A stretch of DNA of 64,000 nt from Achromobacter sp. Root83 (GCF_001428845.1 NZ_LMIU01000001.1:620984-684983), one strand, 5' to 3'; shown: positions 18,477 through 27,366, numbered from the stretch's first letter. A program made the numbers and translations. Notes: generated by a model from the sequence alone, not told the origin.

Positions 18477-19460
18477 TTACTGGTCGAGCTGGATCTTGGC
18501 GTCGGCCGCCACGTTCTTCCACTTCTTCACGTCGCTGGCGATCACCTGCTGGAAGGCGTCCGACGAGCCTGCCACCACGGTGCCGCCCAGGCTGGCCAGC
18601 TTGGCCTTCACTTCGGGCGTGTTCAGCGCCTTGACCGAGGCGTCGTGCAGCTTCTTCTTCACGTCTTCCGGCAGGCCCTTGGGCGCCAGCAGGCCGTTCC
18701 AGGCATTGGCTTCATAGCGCGCCAGGCCGGCTTCCTTGAAGGTCGGCGTGTCCGGCAGTTCCGGCGAACGCGCGTCCGCGGCGATGGCGATGGGACGGAT
18801 CTGGCCGCTCTTGATGTACGGCAGGGACGCCGGCACCGGTTCCCAGATCATCGACACCTGGCCGCCGATCACGTCCGTGAACGCGGGGCCCGCGCCACGG
18901 TAGGCGATGTGCATGAGCTTGGCGCCGGTCATGGATTTCATCAGTTCCATGGCCAGGTTGCCCAGGCCGCCCGCGCCCGAGGAGGCGTAGGTGTACTTGT
19001 CCGGATTGGCCTTGGATTCCGCAATCAGGGCGTTCAGATCGGCCGCGGGAAAGTCCTTGGTGACGCTGAGCACGCCCGGCACGGTGACCAGCTGCGTGAT
19101 AGCGGTGAAGTCCTGCGACGCATCGTAGGTCAGGTTCTTGTAGACGGCGGGGTTGGTGCCGTGGGTGCTGGACGAGGCCAGCAGCACGACGTAGCCGTCG
19201 GCCGGGGCGTCGGCTACATAGCGCGTGCCGATCGAGCCGCCCGCGCCGGCCTTGTTTTCCACGACGACGGTGGCGCCCAGTTCGGTGCCCAATTGGGCGG
19301 CGAAGACGCGGCCGATGATGTCGGCGGTGCCGCCCGGGGCGAACGGCACGATCATGCGGATGGGCTTGCTCGGGTAGTCGGCCTGCTGGGCCGAAGCGCC
19401 GGCCGCCAGCGTGGCGCCGGTCAGCAGCGCCAGGGCAATGGTGGTTTTCTTCAGGGTCAT
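18477..19460 (-). CDS. Bug/TctC-family periplasmic substrate-binding protein
   Basis: A 327-residue TTT receptor. ATG 19460 is preceded by GGAGATACCG. Signal peptide MTLKKTTIALALLTGATLAAGASAQ, then DYPSKPIRMIVPFAPGGTAD, then TYASSGAGGLGNLAMELM in the second lobe. It lies 19 bases downstream of the alpha/beta-hydrolase gene and is probably cotranscribed with it under the divergent LysR regulator at 20604. By context it captures the ester, amide or carboxylate handled by that hydrolase. Confidence 0.92.
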   Translation of the reverse strand: MTLKKTTIALALLTGATLAAGASAQQADYPSKPIRMIVPFAPGGTADIIGRVFAAQLGTELGATVVVENKAGAGGSIGTRYVADAPADGYVVLLASSSTHGTNPAVYKNLTYDASQDFTAITQLVTVPGVLSVTKDFPAADLNALIAESKANPDKYTYASSGAGGLGNLAMELMKSMTGAKLMHIAYRGAGPAFTDVIGGQVSMIWEPVPASLPYIKSGQIRPIAIAADARSPELPDTPTFKEAGLARYEANAWNGLLAPKGLPEDVKKKLHDASVKALNTPEVKAKLASLGGTVVAGSSDAFQQVIASDVKKWKNVAADAKIQLDQ

Positions 19461-19479
19461 CGGTATCTCCACGAGAAGG

Positions 19480-20436
19480 TTAGTCGAGGCTGCGAGCGAG
19501 CCAATCGACGATCAATCCGGCAATGTGGTCGCTGTTGCGATCCAGCATGCAGAAGTGCGAGTTGCCGGCAATGCCGGCAGCGGGCAGGTCCAGCACGTCG
19601 GCGCGTTGGCCGGCCACGCGCAGGGCATTCCAATAGGCGTCCGTCTGGGCGCGGTAGCGCTGCCAGGTGTCGTCCGCGTCGAAGTGATCGCCCCAGACCA
19701 GCAGTTGCGGGGGCAACTGGCAGGCGGCCTGGGCGGGGGTGCCGGTGGGTTCCACCGCGACGATGGCGCGCACGGTGGCGGCGTATTCCTGGGCCAGCAC
19801 GGTGGCGAAGCCGCCGCCCTGGCTATGGCCGATGACGATGCACGGACCGGCCAGGTCCAGCAGTTCGCGGTAGGCGTCCAGCGCCATGTCGCCGTGCGTC
19901 AGCCAGCGCGGCACGAACTGCTTGGCAAACGTGTCGTAGGCGTCGACGGGAAACTGCTGCCCCGGATAGGCCTGGCGCGGCTCGCCGGCGGGGGCGTAGC
20001 CCGAGGCCGGGCCGATGCGGAACAGGCGCCAGGCCTCTTCCTTGGAGCGGAATATGGGCGCGGAGTCGTACACCTGGGGATACATCGCCCAAGATGCGCG
20101 GCCGCGCTCCGGCGCGTCGGACACAAACACGTCGTAGCCCGCCTGCAGCAGCCGCCACAACCAGCCCTGGCGGCCGTCGGGCGTGCTCTCCCACTGCGCG
20201 CCCGTCATGCCGCCGCCGTGCCAGAGCAGCACGGGGCAGGGGTGGCGCGGCTGGACCAGCCGGTATTCCTGCACATACAACTGGCCGACGCTGTAGCCGC
20301 CGTTCATGTCGATGAGCCGGGGCAAGGCGTTGCCGACCACCTTCTGCTGTTGCATCGGCACGCCGCCGGCCACGGCGTCGGCGCCGCCCAGGAAGTGGCT
20401 GCGAATGGACTTGAGCAGGACAGGGGTGTCTGACAT
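19480..20436 (-). CDS. Alpha/beta-hydrolase (esterase-like)
   Basis: A cytosolic serine hydrolase of about 318 residues from ATG 20436. The nucleophile elbow is GHSQGGG with Ser205; the oxyanion region is LLWHGGGMTGAQW (71-83). Aspartate and histidine of the triad are likely in LVWGDHFDADD and in GNSHFCMLDRNS near the C-terminus. No signal peptide from this start. It is the first gene of a two-gene unit with a Bug receptor, divergent from a LysR gene. The family covers many esterases and C-C hydrolases, so only general hydrolase activity can be stated. Confidence 0.83.
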   Translation of the reverse strand: MSDTPVLLKSIRSHFLGGADAVAGGVPMQQQKVVGNALPRLIDMNGGYSVGQLYVQEYRLVQPRHPCPVLLWHGGGMTGAQWESTPDGRQGWLWRLLQAGYDVFVSDAPERGRASWAMYPQVYDSAPIFRSKEEAWRLFRIGPASGYAPAGEPRQAYPGQQFPVDAYDTFAKQFVPRWLTHGDMALDAYRELLDLAGPCIVIGHSQGGGFATVLAQEYAATVRAIVAVEPTGTPAQAACQLPPQLLVWGDHFDADDTWQRYRAQTDAYWNALRVAGQRADVLDLPAAGIAGNSHFCMLDRNSDHIAGLIVDWLARSLD

Positions 20437-20507
20437 AGGGTTTTCCAGGGGTGGATGCGGGGATATTAGTTGCAAGGTGTTTCTGTCTTGTGCAAAATGC
20501 GCAGTCT

Positions 20508-20526
20508 CTGTGCCGAAACGGCACAG
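20508..20526. promoter_or_regulatory. Perfect palindrome, candidate LysR box
   Basis: CTGTGCCG-AAA-CGGCACAG has 8-bp perfect arms and contains a T-N11-A core (TGCCGAAACGGCA). It sits between the divergent hydrolase (start 20436) and LysR (start 20604) genes, so it is the best candidate binding site for that regulator. Confidence 0.6.
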
Positions 20527-20603
20527 TCGATGAACGACAGGCAAACACAGGCCCAGCCCCGGATAAACAGGGCGGCGGGCAGGGGCATGGAGAAGAGACG
20601 CGC

Positions 20604-21521
20604 ATGGATATCAAATGGCTGGAGGACTTCGTCGCGCTGTCGAAGTCGCGCAACATGTTCCAGGCCGCGGAGTCGCGCAGCGTGACGCACCCGGCATTCG
20701 GCCGCCGCATCAAGGCGCTGGAAGCGTGGGCGGGCGTGCCGCTGGTTGAACGCGGCCATCAGGTGTCCACGCTGAACGCGGCCGGGCGCAGCATGCTGGC
20801 CGCCGCGATCGACGTGCTGGACATCCTTCGGGAAACGCGCGAAACCCTGCAAAAACCCGAGCAGGAACGCGCCCGCAAGATCACCATCGCGTCCGGCAAG
20901 ACGCTGGCGCATTCGGTGCTGCCCGGGCTGATGGCGGGCGTGCAACGGGGCCTGCCCGCATTCCAGTTGAAGGTCGTCACGACCACGCTGAATTACGGGG
21001 TCGACATGCTGGAGGACGGCGAGGTCGATTTCCTGCTGTGCCATGCGCACGAGCCGCTGTACGCCAAGATCGACAACCCCAATTACCGCTGCCGGCGCGT
21101 GGGCGCCGACAAGCTGGTCGCCGTCAGCGCGCCGGTCGCGCCGGGCGGCCGTTACCCCCGGTACGCCGTGCCCAAGCTGGCCTCGGACCCGCCGGTGCCG
21201 TTCCTGGCCTATGCCGACAGCATGTCGCTGGGACGCATCCTGCACGACAAGCTGCGCGGGCTGTGCGAGGTGCCGTTGCTGCAGACCATGTACGAGTCGG
21301 ACCTGGCCGACGCGCTGCACGCAATGGCGCGCCAGGGTTTCGGGCTAGCCTGGCTGCCGAACACCCTGGTCGAATCCGACCTGCGCGACGGCACCCTGGT
21401 GCGCGCCGACGGCGCCCGCAATGACATCCATATGGAGATCCGGCTGTATCAGCCGGTCGGCAACGCCAAGCCGCTGGCCCGGGAAGTGTGGGGCCGGATC
21501 GAGGCCTACGCGGCCCGATAG
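20604..21521 (+). CDS. LysR-family transcriptional regulator
   Basis: About 305 residues from ATG 20604; the frame opens further upstream but MDIKWLEDFVALSKSRNMFQ is the canonical N-terminus. The HTH (AAESRSVTHPAFGRRIKALE) has the HPAFGRRI variant seen in the HypT/YjiE-like group of LysR regulators rather than the more usual QPxxSxQI. A substrate-binding domain follows. It is divergent from the hydrolase plus Bug pair, with a perfect palindrome between, and is likely their regulator. Confidence 0.9.
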   Translation: MDIKWLEDFVALSKSRNMFQAAESRSVTHPAFGRRIKALEAWAGVPLVERGHQVSTLNAAGRSMLAAAIDVLDILRETRETLQKPEQERARKITIASGKTLAHSVLPGLMAGVQRGLPAFQLKVVTTTLNYGVDMLEDGEVDFLLCHAHEPLYAKIDNPNYRCRRVGADKLVAVSAPVAPGGRYPRYAVPKLASDPPVPFLAYADSMSLGRILHDKLRGLCEVPLLQTMYESDLADALHAMARQGFGLAWLPNTLVESDLRDGTLVRADGARNDIHMEIRLYQPVGNAKPLAREVWGRIEAYAAR

Positions 21522-21533
21522 CGGCGGGGTAGT

Positions 21534-21556
21534 GGCTCGGCCTGGCTCGGCTCGGA
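21534..21556. repeat. Short CGGCT-type pentamer cluster
   Basis: Imperfect GGCTC/GGCCT pentamers follow the LysR gene. The same motif recurs, much longer, at 23791-23880 on the far side of the M20/DUF1415 pair. Confidence 0.6.
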
Positions 21557-21707
21557 GGTCGCGGGGGCGCTCATGGGCCGGCGTGTGGGCGCAGATGGGC
21601 GGGCGAAAGCTGCCTTCCTGACAACGGACGGCGAAAAGATGCCGCGCCGGCCGCGCAGGCATAAAATAGCGGTTTGCCCATTCCCCGCACTCACAGGATC
21701 CCGCGCC

Positions 21708-23177
21708 ATGAACGCACGCATCCCCGACGACGCATTGCCGCCCACCCTCGATCCGAAGGCCCTCCAGGACTTCGTGGACGACAAGTGGGACAACGAGATC
21801 ATCCCGGCGCTGACCGACTACATCGCCATCCCGGCCAAGAGCCCGGCCTTTGACGCCGACTGGGAAAAGAACGCGTTCATCGACCGCGTGGTGCGTGATG
21901 CGGCGCAATGGGTCGAGGCGCAGAAGGTCTCCGGCCTGAAGCTGGAAGTCATCCGCCTGCCGGGCCGCACGCCCGTCATCTTCTTTGACGCGCCCGCCAC
22001 GCGCAGCGACAACGGCGACACCATTCTGCTGTACGGCCACCTGGACAAACAGCCCGAATTCTCGGGCTGGCGCGCGGGCCTGGGCCCGTGGACGCCCAAG
22101 TACGAAGACGGCAAGCTCTATGGCCGCGGCGGCGCCGACGACGGCTACGCCGTGTACGCCTCGCTGACCGCCATCATGGCGCTGGACAAGCAGGGCGTGC
22201 CCCGTCCGCGTTGTGTGGGCATCGTGGAAACCTGTGAAGAATCCGGCAGCTACGATCTGCTGCCCTACGTGGATGCGCTGCGCGACCGCCTGGGCAACGT
22301 GGCCCTGGTGGTGTGCCTGGATTCGGGCGCCGGCAGCTACGACCAGCTCTGGATGACCACCTCGCTGCGCGGCATGGTGGCCGGCACCCTGGAAGTCCAG
22401 GTGCTGGACGAAGGCGTGCACTCGGGCGACTCCAGCGGCGTAGTGCCGTCGTCGTTCCGCATCCTGCGCCACCTGCTGGACCGCCTGGAAGACAGCGCCA
22501 CGGGCCGTTTGCTGCCGCAAAGCCTGCATTGCGAAATTCCCGCCGAACGCATCGAGCAGGTCAGCGCCACGGCCCGCATTCTGGGTGACGAAGTCTGGCG
22601 CCGTTTCCCCTGGAGCTGCGGCGGCGATGGCAGCTTTGTGCTGCCCATGACGACCGCGCCCGAAGAGGCCCTGCTGAACCGCACCTGGCGCCCGACGCTG
22701 TCGGTGACCGGCGCCGAAGGCCTGCCGCCGCTGTCCAGCGCCGGCAACGTGCTGCGCCCCCGCACCGCGTTCAAGCTGTCGCTGCGCCTGCCGCCGCTGG
22801 TGGACGCCGTGGCCGCCTCGCAGGAAATCAAGGAACTGCTGGAAGCCGACGCGCCTTACAACGCCAAGGTGATCTTCAAGGCCAACGAAGGCGCCGCCAC
22901 CGGCTGGAACGCGCCCGCGTCCTCCGCCTGGCTGACGCAGGCCCTGGATGCCGCGTCCCAGCAATACTATGGCGCGTCCTGCGGCTATATCGGCCAGGGC
23001 GGCACCATCCCGCTGATGAGCATTCTGCAAAAGGGTTTCCCCAAGGCGCAGTTCATGGTCTGCGGCGTGCTGGGCCCCAAGTCCAATGCCCACGGCCCCA
23101 ATGAATTCCTGCACGTGCCCTACGGCAAGAAGCTGACCGCCGCCGTGGCCCAGACGATGGCAGCGATGCCGGCATGA
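21708..23177 (+). CDS. M20-family metallopeptidase (dipeptidase-like)
   Basis: A 489-residue cytosolic zinc peptidase of the M20 family (CNDP/ArgE/DapE clan). Metal and catalytic segments are in order: LLYGHLDKQPEFSGW (His and following catalytic Asp), GRGGADDGYAVYA (bridging Asp), ETCEESGS (general-base Glu and ligand Glu) and CLDSGAGS (Asp ligand). A large insertion/dimerisation lid follows. ATG 21708 lacks a strong Shine-Dalgarno but matches the family start; the upstream open frame is not protein-like. The stop overlaps the next gene by four bases (ATGA), implying coupling. Likely cleaves dipeptides or related amides. Confidence 0.92.
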   Translation: MNARIPDDALPPTLDPKALQDFVDDKWDNEIIPALTDYIAIPAKSPAFDADWEKNAFIDRVVRDAAQWVEAQKVSGLKLEVIRLPGRTPVIFFDAPATRSDNGDTILLYGHLDKQPEFSGWRAGLGPWTPKYEDGKLYGRGGADDGYAVYASLTAIMALDKQGVPRPRCVGIVETCEESGSYDLLPYVDALRDRLGNVALVVCLDSGAGSYDQLWMTTSLRGMVAGTLEVQVLDEGVHSGDSSGVVPSSFRILRHLLDRLEDSATGRLLPQSLHCEIPAERIEQVSATARILGDEVWRRFPWSCGGDGSFVLPMTTAPEEALLNRTWRPTLSVTGAEGLPPLSSAGNVLRPRTAFKLSLRLPPLVDAVAASQEIKELLEADAPYNAKVIFKANEGAATGWNAPASSAWLTQALDAASQQYYGASCGYIGQGGTIPLMSILQKGFPKAQFMVCGVLGPKSNAHGPNEFLHVPYGKKLTAAVAQTMAAMPA

Positions 23178-23731
23178 TTTCCACCTCTGATGCCTACGCC
23201 AACGTGGTGGCGGAAACCCGCCATTGGCTGAACCAGGCCGTGATCGGCCTGAACCTCTGTCCCTTCGCCAAGGCGGTGCAGGTCAAGGATCAGATCCGCT
23301 TTGCGGTCAGCGACGCCACCGACCCCGAGGGCGTGCTGACCGACCTGCAGGACGAACTGGCGCTGCTGGCCGAGGCCGATCCCGAAAAGATCGACACCAC
23401 ACTGCTGATCATCCCCGACACGCTCGACGACTTCCTGGACTTCAACGACTTCGAAGAGCTGTCGGACCGCCTGCTCAAGCGCATGCGCCTGGTGGGCGAA
23501 CTGCAGGTCGCGACCTTCCATCCGCAATTCCAGTTCGCGGATACGCAGCCTGACGATATCGAGAACTACACGAACCGCTCGCCGTATCCCATCCTGCACC
23601 TGTTGCGCGAAGACAGCATCGACCGCGCGGTCGAGTCCTTCCCCGACGCGGCCGACATCTACGAAAAGAACATTGATACGATGAACAAGCTCGGGGTGGA
23701 AGGCTGGAAGAAGCTGATGACCAAAGCCTGA
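23174..23731 (+). CDS. DUF1415 family protein
   Basis: A 185-residue soluble protein of the DUF1415 family, which is widespread in beta- and gammaproteobacteria and has no established function. Visible features are TRHWLNQAVIGLNLCPFAKA near the N-terminus and FHPQFQFADTQPDDIENYTN in the second half, both characteristic. It starts inside the M20 peptidase stop codon (ATGA), so it is translationally coupled. No membrane segment or signal peptide. The coupling to a peptidase is the only functional hint. Confidence 0.88.
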   Translation: MISTSDAYANVVAETRHWLNQAVIGLNLCPFAKAVQVKDQIRFAVSDATDPEGVLTDLQDELALLAEADPEKIDTTLLIIPDTLDDFLDFNDFEELSDRLLKRMRLVGELQVATFHPQFQFADTQPDDIENYTNRSPYPILHLLREDSIDRAVESFPDAADIYEKNIDTMNKLGVEGWKKLMTKA

Positions 23732-23790
23732 CAAGGCAGCCGGCGCAGCGGCTTTGCCCGCTGTCTGCCGCCGGCTGCGTACCGGGGCCG

Positions 23791-23880
23791 GCCCGGCATG
23801 GCCCGGCATGGCCCGGCTTGGCATGGCTCGGCTCGGCGCGGCTCGGCTCGGCTCGGCTCGGCTCGGCTCGGCCCGGCGGG
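23791..23880. repeat. GC-rich decamer/pentamer tandem repeat tract
   Basis: Begins with GCCCGGCATG repeats, then degenerate units, then six perfect GCTCG pentamers in tandem (23841-23870). It occupies the gap after the DUF1415 gene. It is non-coding as far as can be judged; open frames through it are low-complexity artefacts. The rest of the 23732-24162 gap holds only the palindrome at 24024 and the promoter region of the next gene. Confidence 0.85.
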
Positions 23881-24023
23881 CAGCCTCCCGGATCGCCGCG
23901 CTCGACCACTGGGCGTTCACACCATCGCGCCATCGCCCCGCAGATCGGATACCAAATACCGATCCGCGAAATATCCGGGTCACTTCCCCCCGCCGCACCG
24001 GGATATCCCTAGATAGCCCATCG

Positions 24024-24040
24024 GTTGTATTGCATACAAC
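24024..24040. promoter_or_regulatory. Palindrome resembling a GntR-type operator
   Basis: GTTGTAT-TGC-ATACAAC is a perfect 7-bp dyad located 122 bases before the start of the Bug gene at 24163. TTGTAT...ATACAA dyads are typical of FCD-type GntR regulators. No GntR gene is adjacent; the only one in the window is at 52991. Confidence 0.5.
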
Positions 24041-24162
24041 ATACGATCATTGTGACCGCCGCCATTCGGCGACCGGCCTGTGCGTCCTTCCCCTTTTCAT
24101 TGTGTAGCCTCGCGGCCTTTCCCTGGCCGCGTGCTGGCCATTGCCTTAGTCTGGAGAGCCGT

Positions 24163-25152
24163 ATGCGATTCACCCGCCGTCATGCCCTGGGCGCGCTTGC
24201 CGCGCTGCCCCTGATCTCGCGCCCGGTCTGGGCCCAGCAGAATGCATTTCCCACCCGGCCGGTGCGCCTGCTGGTGGGCTTCGCGCCTGGCGGCCTGACC
24301 GATATCGCCGCCCGCGCGCTGGCCGACCGGATGGGCAAGACGCTCAAGCAGAATGTCGTCGTCGAAAACCGTCCCGGCGGCCAGGCCATCATCGCCACCG
24401 TGGCGGTGGCGCGCGCCGAGCCGGACGGCTATACGCTGGGCTTCGCGGGCACCAACGGGATGATCCTGAATCCCTTGCTGTACAACAACCTGCCGTACCA
24501 GCCTGCGGATTTCAAGCAGCTCGGTTCGATGGGCAAGTCGCCCATGCTGCTGATCGTGCATCCCGACCTGGGGGTGAAGAACGTGCAGGAATTCATCGCG
24601 CTGGCCAAGAAGAAGCCGGGCGACATCACCTGCGCGCACGCCGGCCGCGGCGTGATCAATCATCTGGCGCTGCTGCATTTCCAGTCCAAGACGGGCACGC
24701 AGTTCCAGGACGTGCCTTACAAAGGCAGCGGCCCGGCGCTGCTGGATCTGATGGCGGGCACCGTGCAAAGCACCTTCGATTTTCCGACGTCGGCACTGCC
24801 GAACATCAAGTCGGGCAAGCTGCAGGTGCTGGCGGTGACCGCCGACCAGCGCCTGTCCAGCCTGCCGGACGTGCCCACCATGAAAGAGGCCGGCGTGGAC
24901 GGCTTCGAGCTCTACACGCGCATGATGATTTCCGGCCCCGCCGCCATGCCCGCCGACGTGGTGAAGACGCTGGAGAATGCCGTGCGCGAAGGCACGCGCG
25001 ACCCCAGCCTGGTGCAGCAGTTCGCGGATCAGGGCGTGGCCGTGGAGTTCACGTCGTCGGCCGACCTGGACAAGGTCATCGCCGACGAATCCGCGATGTG
25101 GGCCCAGGTCATCAAGGCCAATGGCGTGCCCAAGACCGATCTGAAGGCCTGA
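24163..25152 (+). CDS. Bug/TctC-family periplasmic substrate-binding protein
   Basis: A 329-residue TTT receptor from ATG 24163 (GGAG 7 bases upstream). The leader MRFTRRHALGALAALPLISR has a twin arginine followed by a short hydrophobic stretch and ends at VWAQ, so Tat export is possible, unlike the other Bug leaders here. The mature start FPTRPVRLLVGFAPGGLTD carries the first-lobe motif. It is followed after 10 bases by a BAAT-type acyl hydrolase, probably in the same transcript. Ligand unknown; an aromatic or fatty conjugate would fit the partner. Confidence 0.9.
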   Translation: MRFTRRHALGALAALPLISRPVWAQQNAFPTRPVRLLVGFAPGGLTDIAARALADRMGKTLKQNVVVENRPGGQAIIATVAVARAEPDGYTLGFAGTNGMILNPLLYNNLPYQPADFKQLGSMGKSPMLLIVHPDLGVKNVQEFIALAKKKPGDITCAHAGRGVINHLALLHFQSKTGTQFQDVPYKGSGPALLDLMAGTVQSTFDFPTSALPNIKSGKLQVLAVTADQRLSSLPDVPTMKEAGVDGFELYTRMMISGPAAMPADVVKTLENAVREGTRDPSLVQQFADQGVAVEFTSSADLDKVIADESAMWAQVIKANGVPKTDLKA

Positions 25153-25162
25153 GGAGGCGCCC

Positions 25163-26470
25163 GTGACCCATCAGCCCCGTATCACCGTTACGCCCGAACG
25201 CGCGCTGATCGACGTCGAGCGCGACATCCGCATCGAAGGCTTTCCCGCCTACGCCTTCATCACCGTCACCGCCCGCATGGACATGTGCGGCGCGCCCTGG
25301 TGCTCCGAAGCCGTATTCGTGGCCGGCCACGACGGCCGCCTGGACCTGCGCCGCGATTGCCCGGTGTCGGGCGCCTACGCCGAGCCCGCCGCGATGGGCA
25401 TCGTGTGGTCCATGGTGTGCCAGGACATGGACCGCGTGGTGTTCCCGCCCGACAGGACCGACACGCTGACCGTGCATCTGCGCGCCGAAGGCGGCGGCCA
25501 GTCCGCTGAAGCCATCCTGGTTCAGGACTTCATGGCCGATGGCGTGACGCACCGGTCCGTGCGCGAAGATATCGGCGGCATGACCTTGTCGGGCGAGCTC
25601 TACACGCCCGCCGGCCCCGGCCCGCATCCCGCCGTGATCTACATGAACGGCTCGTCGGGCGGCGTGAACGCGCCGCGTGCCGCGCTATTCGCCGCGCGCG
25701 GCTACCAGTGCCTGGCGCTGGCGATCTTCAACTACGACGGGCGTCCTAAGTACCTGAACGACATGCCGCTGGAATACTTCGAGGCGGCGCTGAAGTGGGT
25801 GCGCAAGTCCTTGCAGCCGCGCGACGGCTTCGTCGCCGTGTCGGGCATCAGCCGCGGAGGCGAGACCTCCTTGCTGGTGGCCGCGCACTATCCCGAACTG
25901 GTGAGCGCCGTCGTGGCCTATGTGCCGTCGCCGGTCATGCATGGGGTGGTCAGCGCTGGCGCGCCCGGCACGGGGCGCGACGCCCAGGTATGGACGCGGC
26001 AGGGCGAGCCCCTGCCGCATCTGTGGCAGGACAATGCCACGGCGGATTGGGAAGCGGCGTACGCGTCCCCGCCGCCATACCGCCAGACCCTGGCCTTCCT
26101 GAGCGCCACGCGCGATGCGGCCGCGGTCGAACGCGCACGCATTCCGGTGGAAAACTACCCGGGGCCGGTGATGCTGATCAGCGCGTCGGACGATGGCTTC
26201 TGGCCCAGCACGGCCTACTCGGAAATGGTCGTGCGCCAACGCCAGGCGCACGCGCTGCCGTCGTTCCACTACGTATGCGCGGGCGCGGGCCACCACGTCC
26301 ACTACCCCCATCTGCCCGCCACCCTGATCAACAAGCCGCATGCAATGTCGGGGCTGCTGCTGGACGCGGGCGGCACGCCGTCGGCGAATGCGGCGGGCAA
26401 CGAGGGGTCATACCGCGCGATGCTGGATTTTCTGGCCCGGGCGCGGCGCGAGCAGGGCAGCATGGAGTAG
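25163..26470 (+). CDS. Acyl-CoA thioesterase / BAAT-type hydrolase
   Basis: 435 residues with the two-domain layout of the acyl-CoA thioester hydrolase/bile acid-CoA amino acid N-acyltransferase family. An N-terminal beta-sandwich (about 1-130) precedes an alpha/beta-hydrolase domain with nucleophile Ser230 in GISRGGE. Aspartate is likely in ISASDDGFWPS and the histidine in AGAGHHVHYPH. Mammalian transferases use Cys at the nucleophile; serine favours hydrolysis. GTG 25163 is preceded by GAGGAGG. It lies downstream of a Bug gene with a 10-base gap. Bacterial members are poorly characterised; substrate unknown. Confidence 0.82.
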   Translation: MTHQPRITVTPERALIDVERDIRIEGFPAYAFITVTARMDMCGAPWCSEAVFVAGHDGRLDLRRDCPVSGAYAEPAAMGIVWSMVCQDMDRVVFPPDRTDTLTVHLRAEGGGQSAEAILVQDFMADGVTHRSVREDIGGMTLSGELYTPAGPGPHPAVIYMNGSSGGVNAPRAALFAARGYQCLALAIFNYDGRPKYLNDMPLEYFEAALKWVRKSLQPRDGFVAVSGISRGGETSLLVAAHYPELVSAVVAYVPSPVMHGVVSAGAPGTGRDAQVWTRQGEPLPHLWQDNATADWEAAYASPPPYRQTLAFLSATRDAAAVERARIPVENYPGPVMLISASDDGFWPSTAYSEMVVRQRQAHALPSFHYVCAGAGHHVHYPHLPATLINKPHAMSGLLLDAGGTPSANAAGNEGSYRAMLDFLARARREQGSME

Positions 26471-26550
26471 CCGGGAAGGGCGCGGCAAACTGCGCGAGGG
26501 CCTTAGCACCAGGCCCGCGCATTTCCGGTCCGGCTGAGTGGCAGCGCCGT

Positions 26551-27135
26551 TCAGGGCCGGCGCACCGCCTCGACCTGAATCTTCAATTCCACCTCAGGCT
26601 TGAAGCCCATATCCAGGCCAAAGTTCAGCCCGAAGTCCTTGCGGCTGAATTCCGTGGACACATCGGCGCCGCAGACCTCGCGCTTGACCATCGGATGGTC
26701 GATGCACTTGAAGTCGTCGATATCCAGCTTGACCTGCCGCGTGACGCCGCGCAGGGTCAGGTCGCCCGTCGCTTCGTCGGGACGGTCTCCGTCGAACTTC
26801 GTGATCTTGCCCTTGAACGTCGCGGTGGGGTATTTGGCGGCGTCAAAGATGTCCGGGGCGAGGGCGTGCTTGTTCATCTCGTCGTGGCCGAAGTCCACCG
26901 AATTGATGTCCACGGTGACCTCCACCGTGCCGGTGCGCGCCTCGCGGTCCAGCACGACCACGCCGCGTGACTGGTTGAATTTGCCGCGCCAGGTCGACAG
27001 GCCGCCGAAGTGATCGGCCTCGAAGCTTGGGTAGGTATGCGAGGGATCCAGGTCATAGGTCACCGGCGCGGCGGTGACGCCAACGTTCAGCATCAGCGCG
27101 GCGGCGCCCAGCAACAGGGACGGGATCAGCTTCAT
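26551..27135 (-). CDS. YceI-family periplasmic protein
   Basis: A 194-residue lipocalin-like YceI protein with signal peptide MKLIPSLLLGAAALMLNVGVTAA. Family features are YDLDPSHTYPSFEADHFGGLSTWRG split over residues 26-50, and SVDFGHDEMNKHALAPDIFD in the middle. YceI proteins bind isoprenoid-like molecules in a beta-barrel and are often linked to osmotic, acid or polyisoprenoid metabolism; the exact role here is unknown. It is divergent from the MaoC-like gene across a 231-base gap. A pair of cysteines (CIDHPMVKREVC) could form a disulfide in the periplasm. Confidence 0.92.
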   Translation of the reverse strand: MKLIPSLLLGAAALMLNVGVTAAPVTYDLDPSHTYPSFEADHFGGLSTWRGKFNQSRGVVVLDREARTGTVEVTVDINSVDFGHDEMNKHALAPDIFDAAKYPTATFKGKITKFDGDRPDEATGDLTLRGVTRQVKLDIDDFKCIDHPMVKREVCGADVSTEFSRKDFGLNFGLDMGFKPEVELKIQVEAVRRP

Positions 27136-27366
27136 TGGAACTCCTTGTGTACGGCAATCTGAACCGCGCGCGGACCGGGCGCGGGTAGGGATGGAGGCAT
27201 CACGATAACATTCAGGAGCAAGTCAGAAATTCATAATTCGGATCGATTTGGCGTAGATCATTGAACCCCCGCGATTCCGCCGGGATCGTCAAAAAGATTA
27301 TGCTGACAAGCGCATACGCAACCGGCCCATCGTGCGCTTGAAACGGGGTCCGCAGGAGACATCAGC

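Noticed and set aside
21345-23114. A 589-codon frame antisense to the M20 peptidase
   Set aside because: No recognisable motif and complete overlap with a canonical peptidase.
23791-23880. Possible CRISPR-like array
   Set aside because: Units are 5-10 bases with no spacers of constant length and there are no cas genes; it is a simple repeat tract.
25795-26970. A plus-strand frame crossing the BAAT-like and YceI genes
   Set aside because: Spans two convergent, well-supported genes and shows no protein-like pattern.
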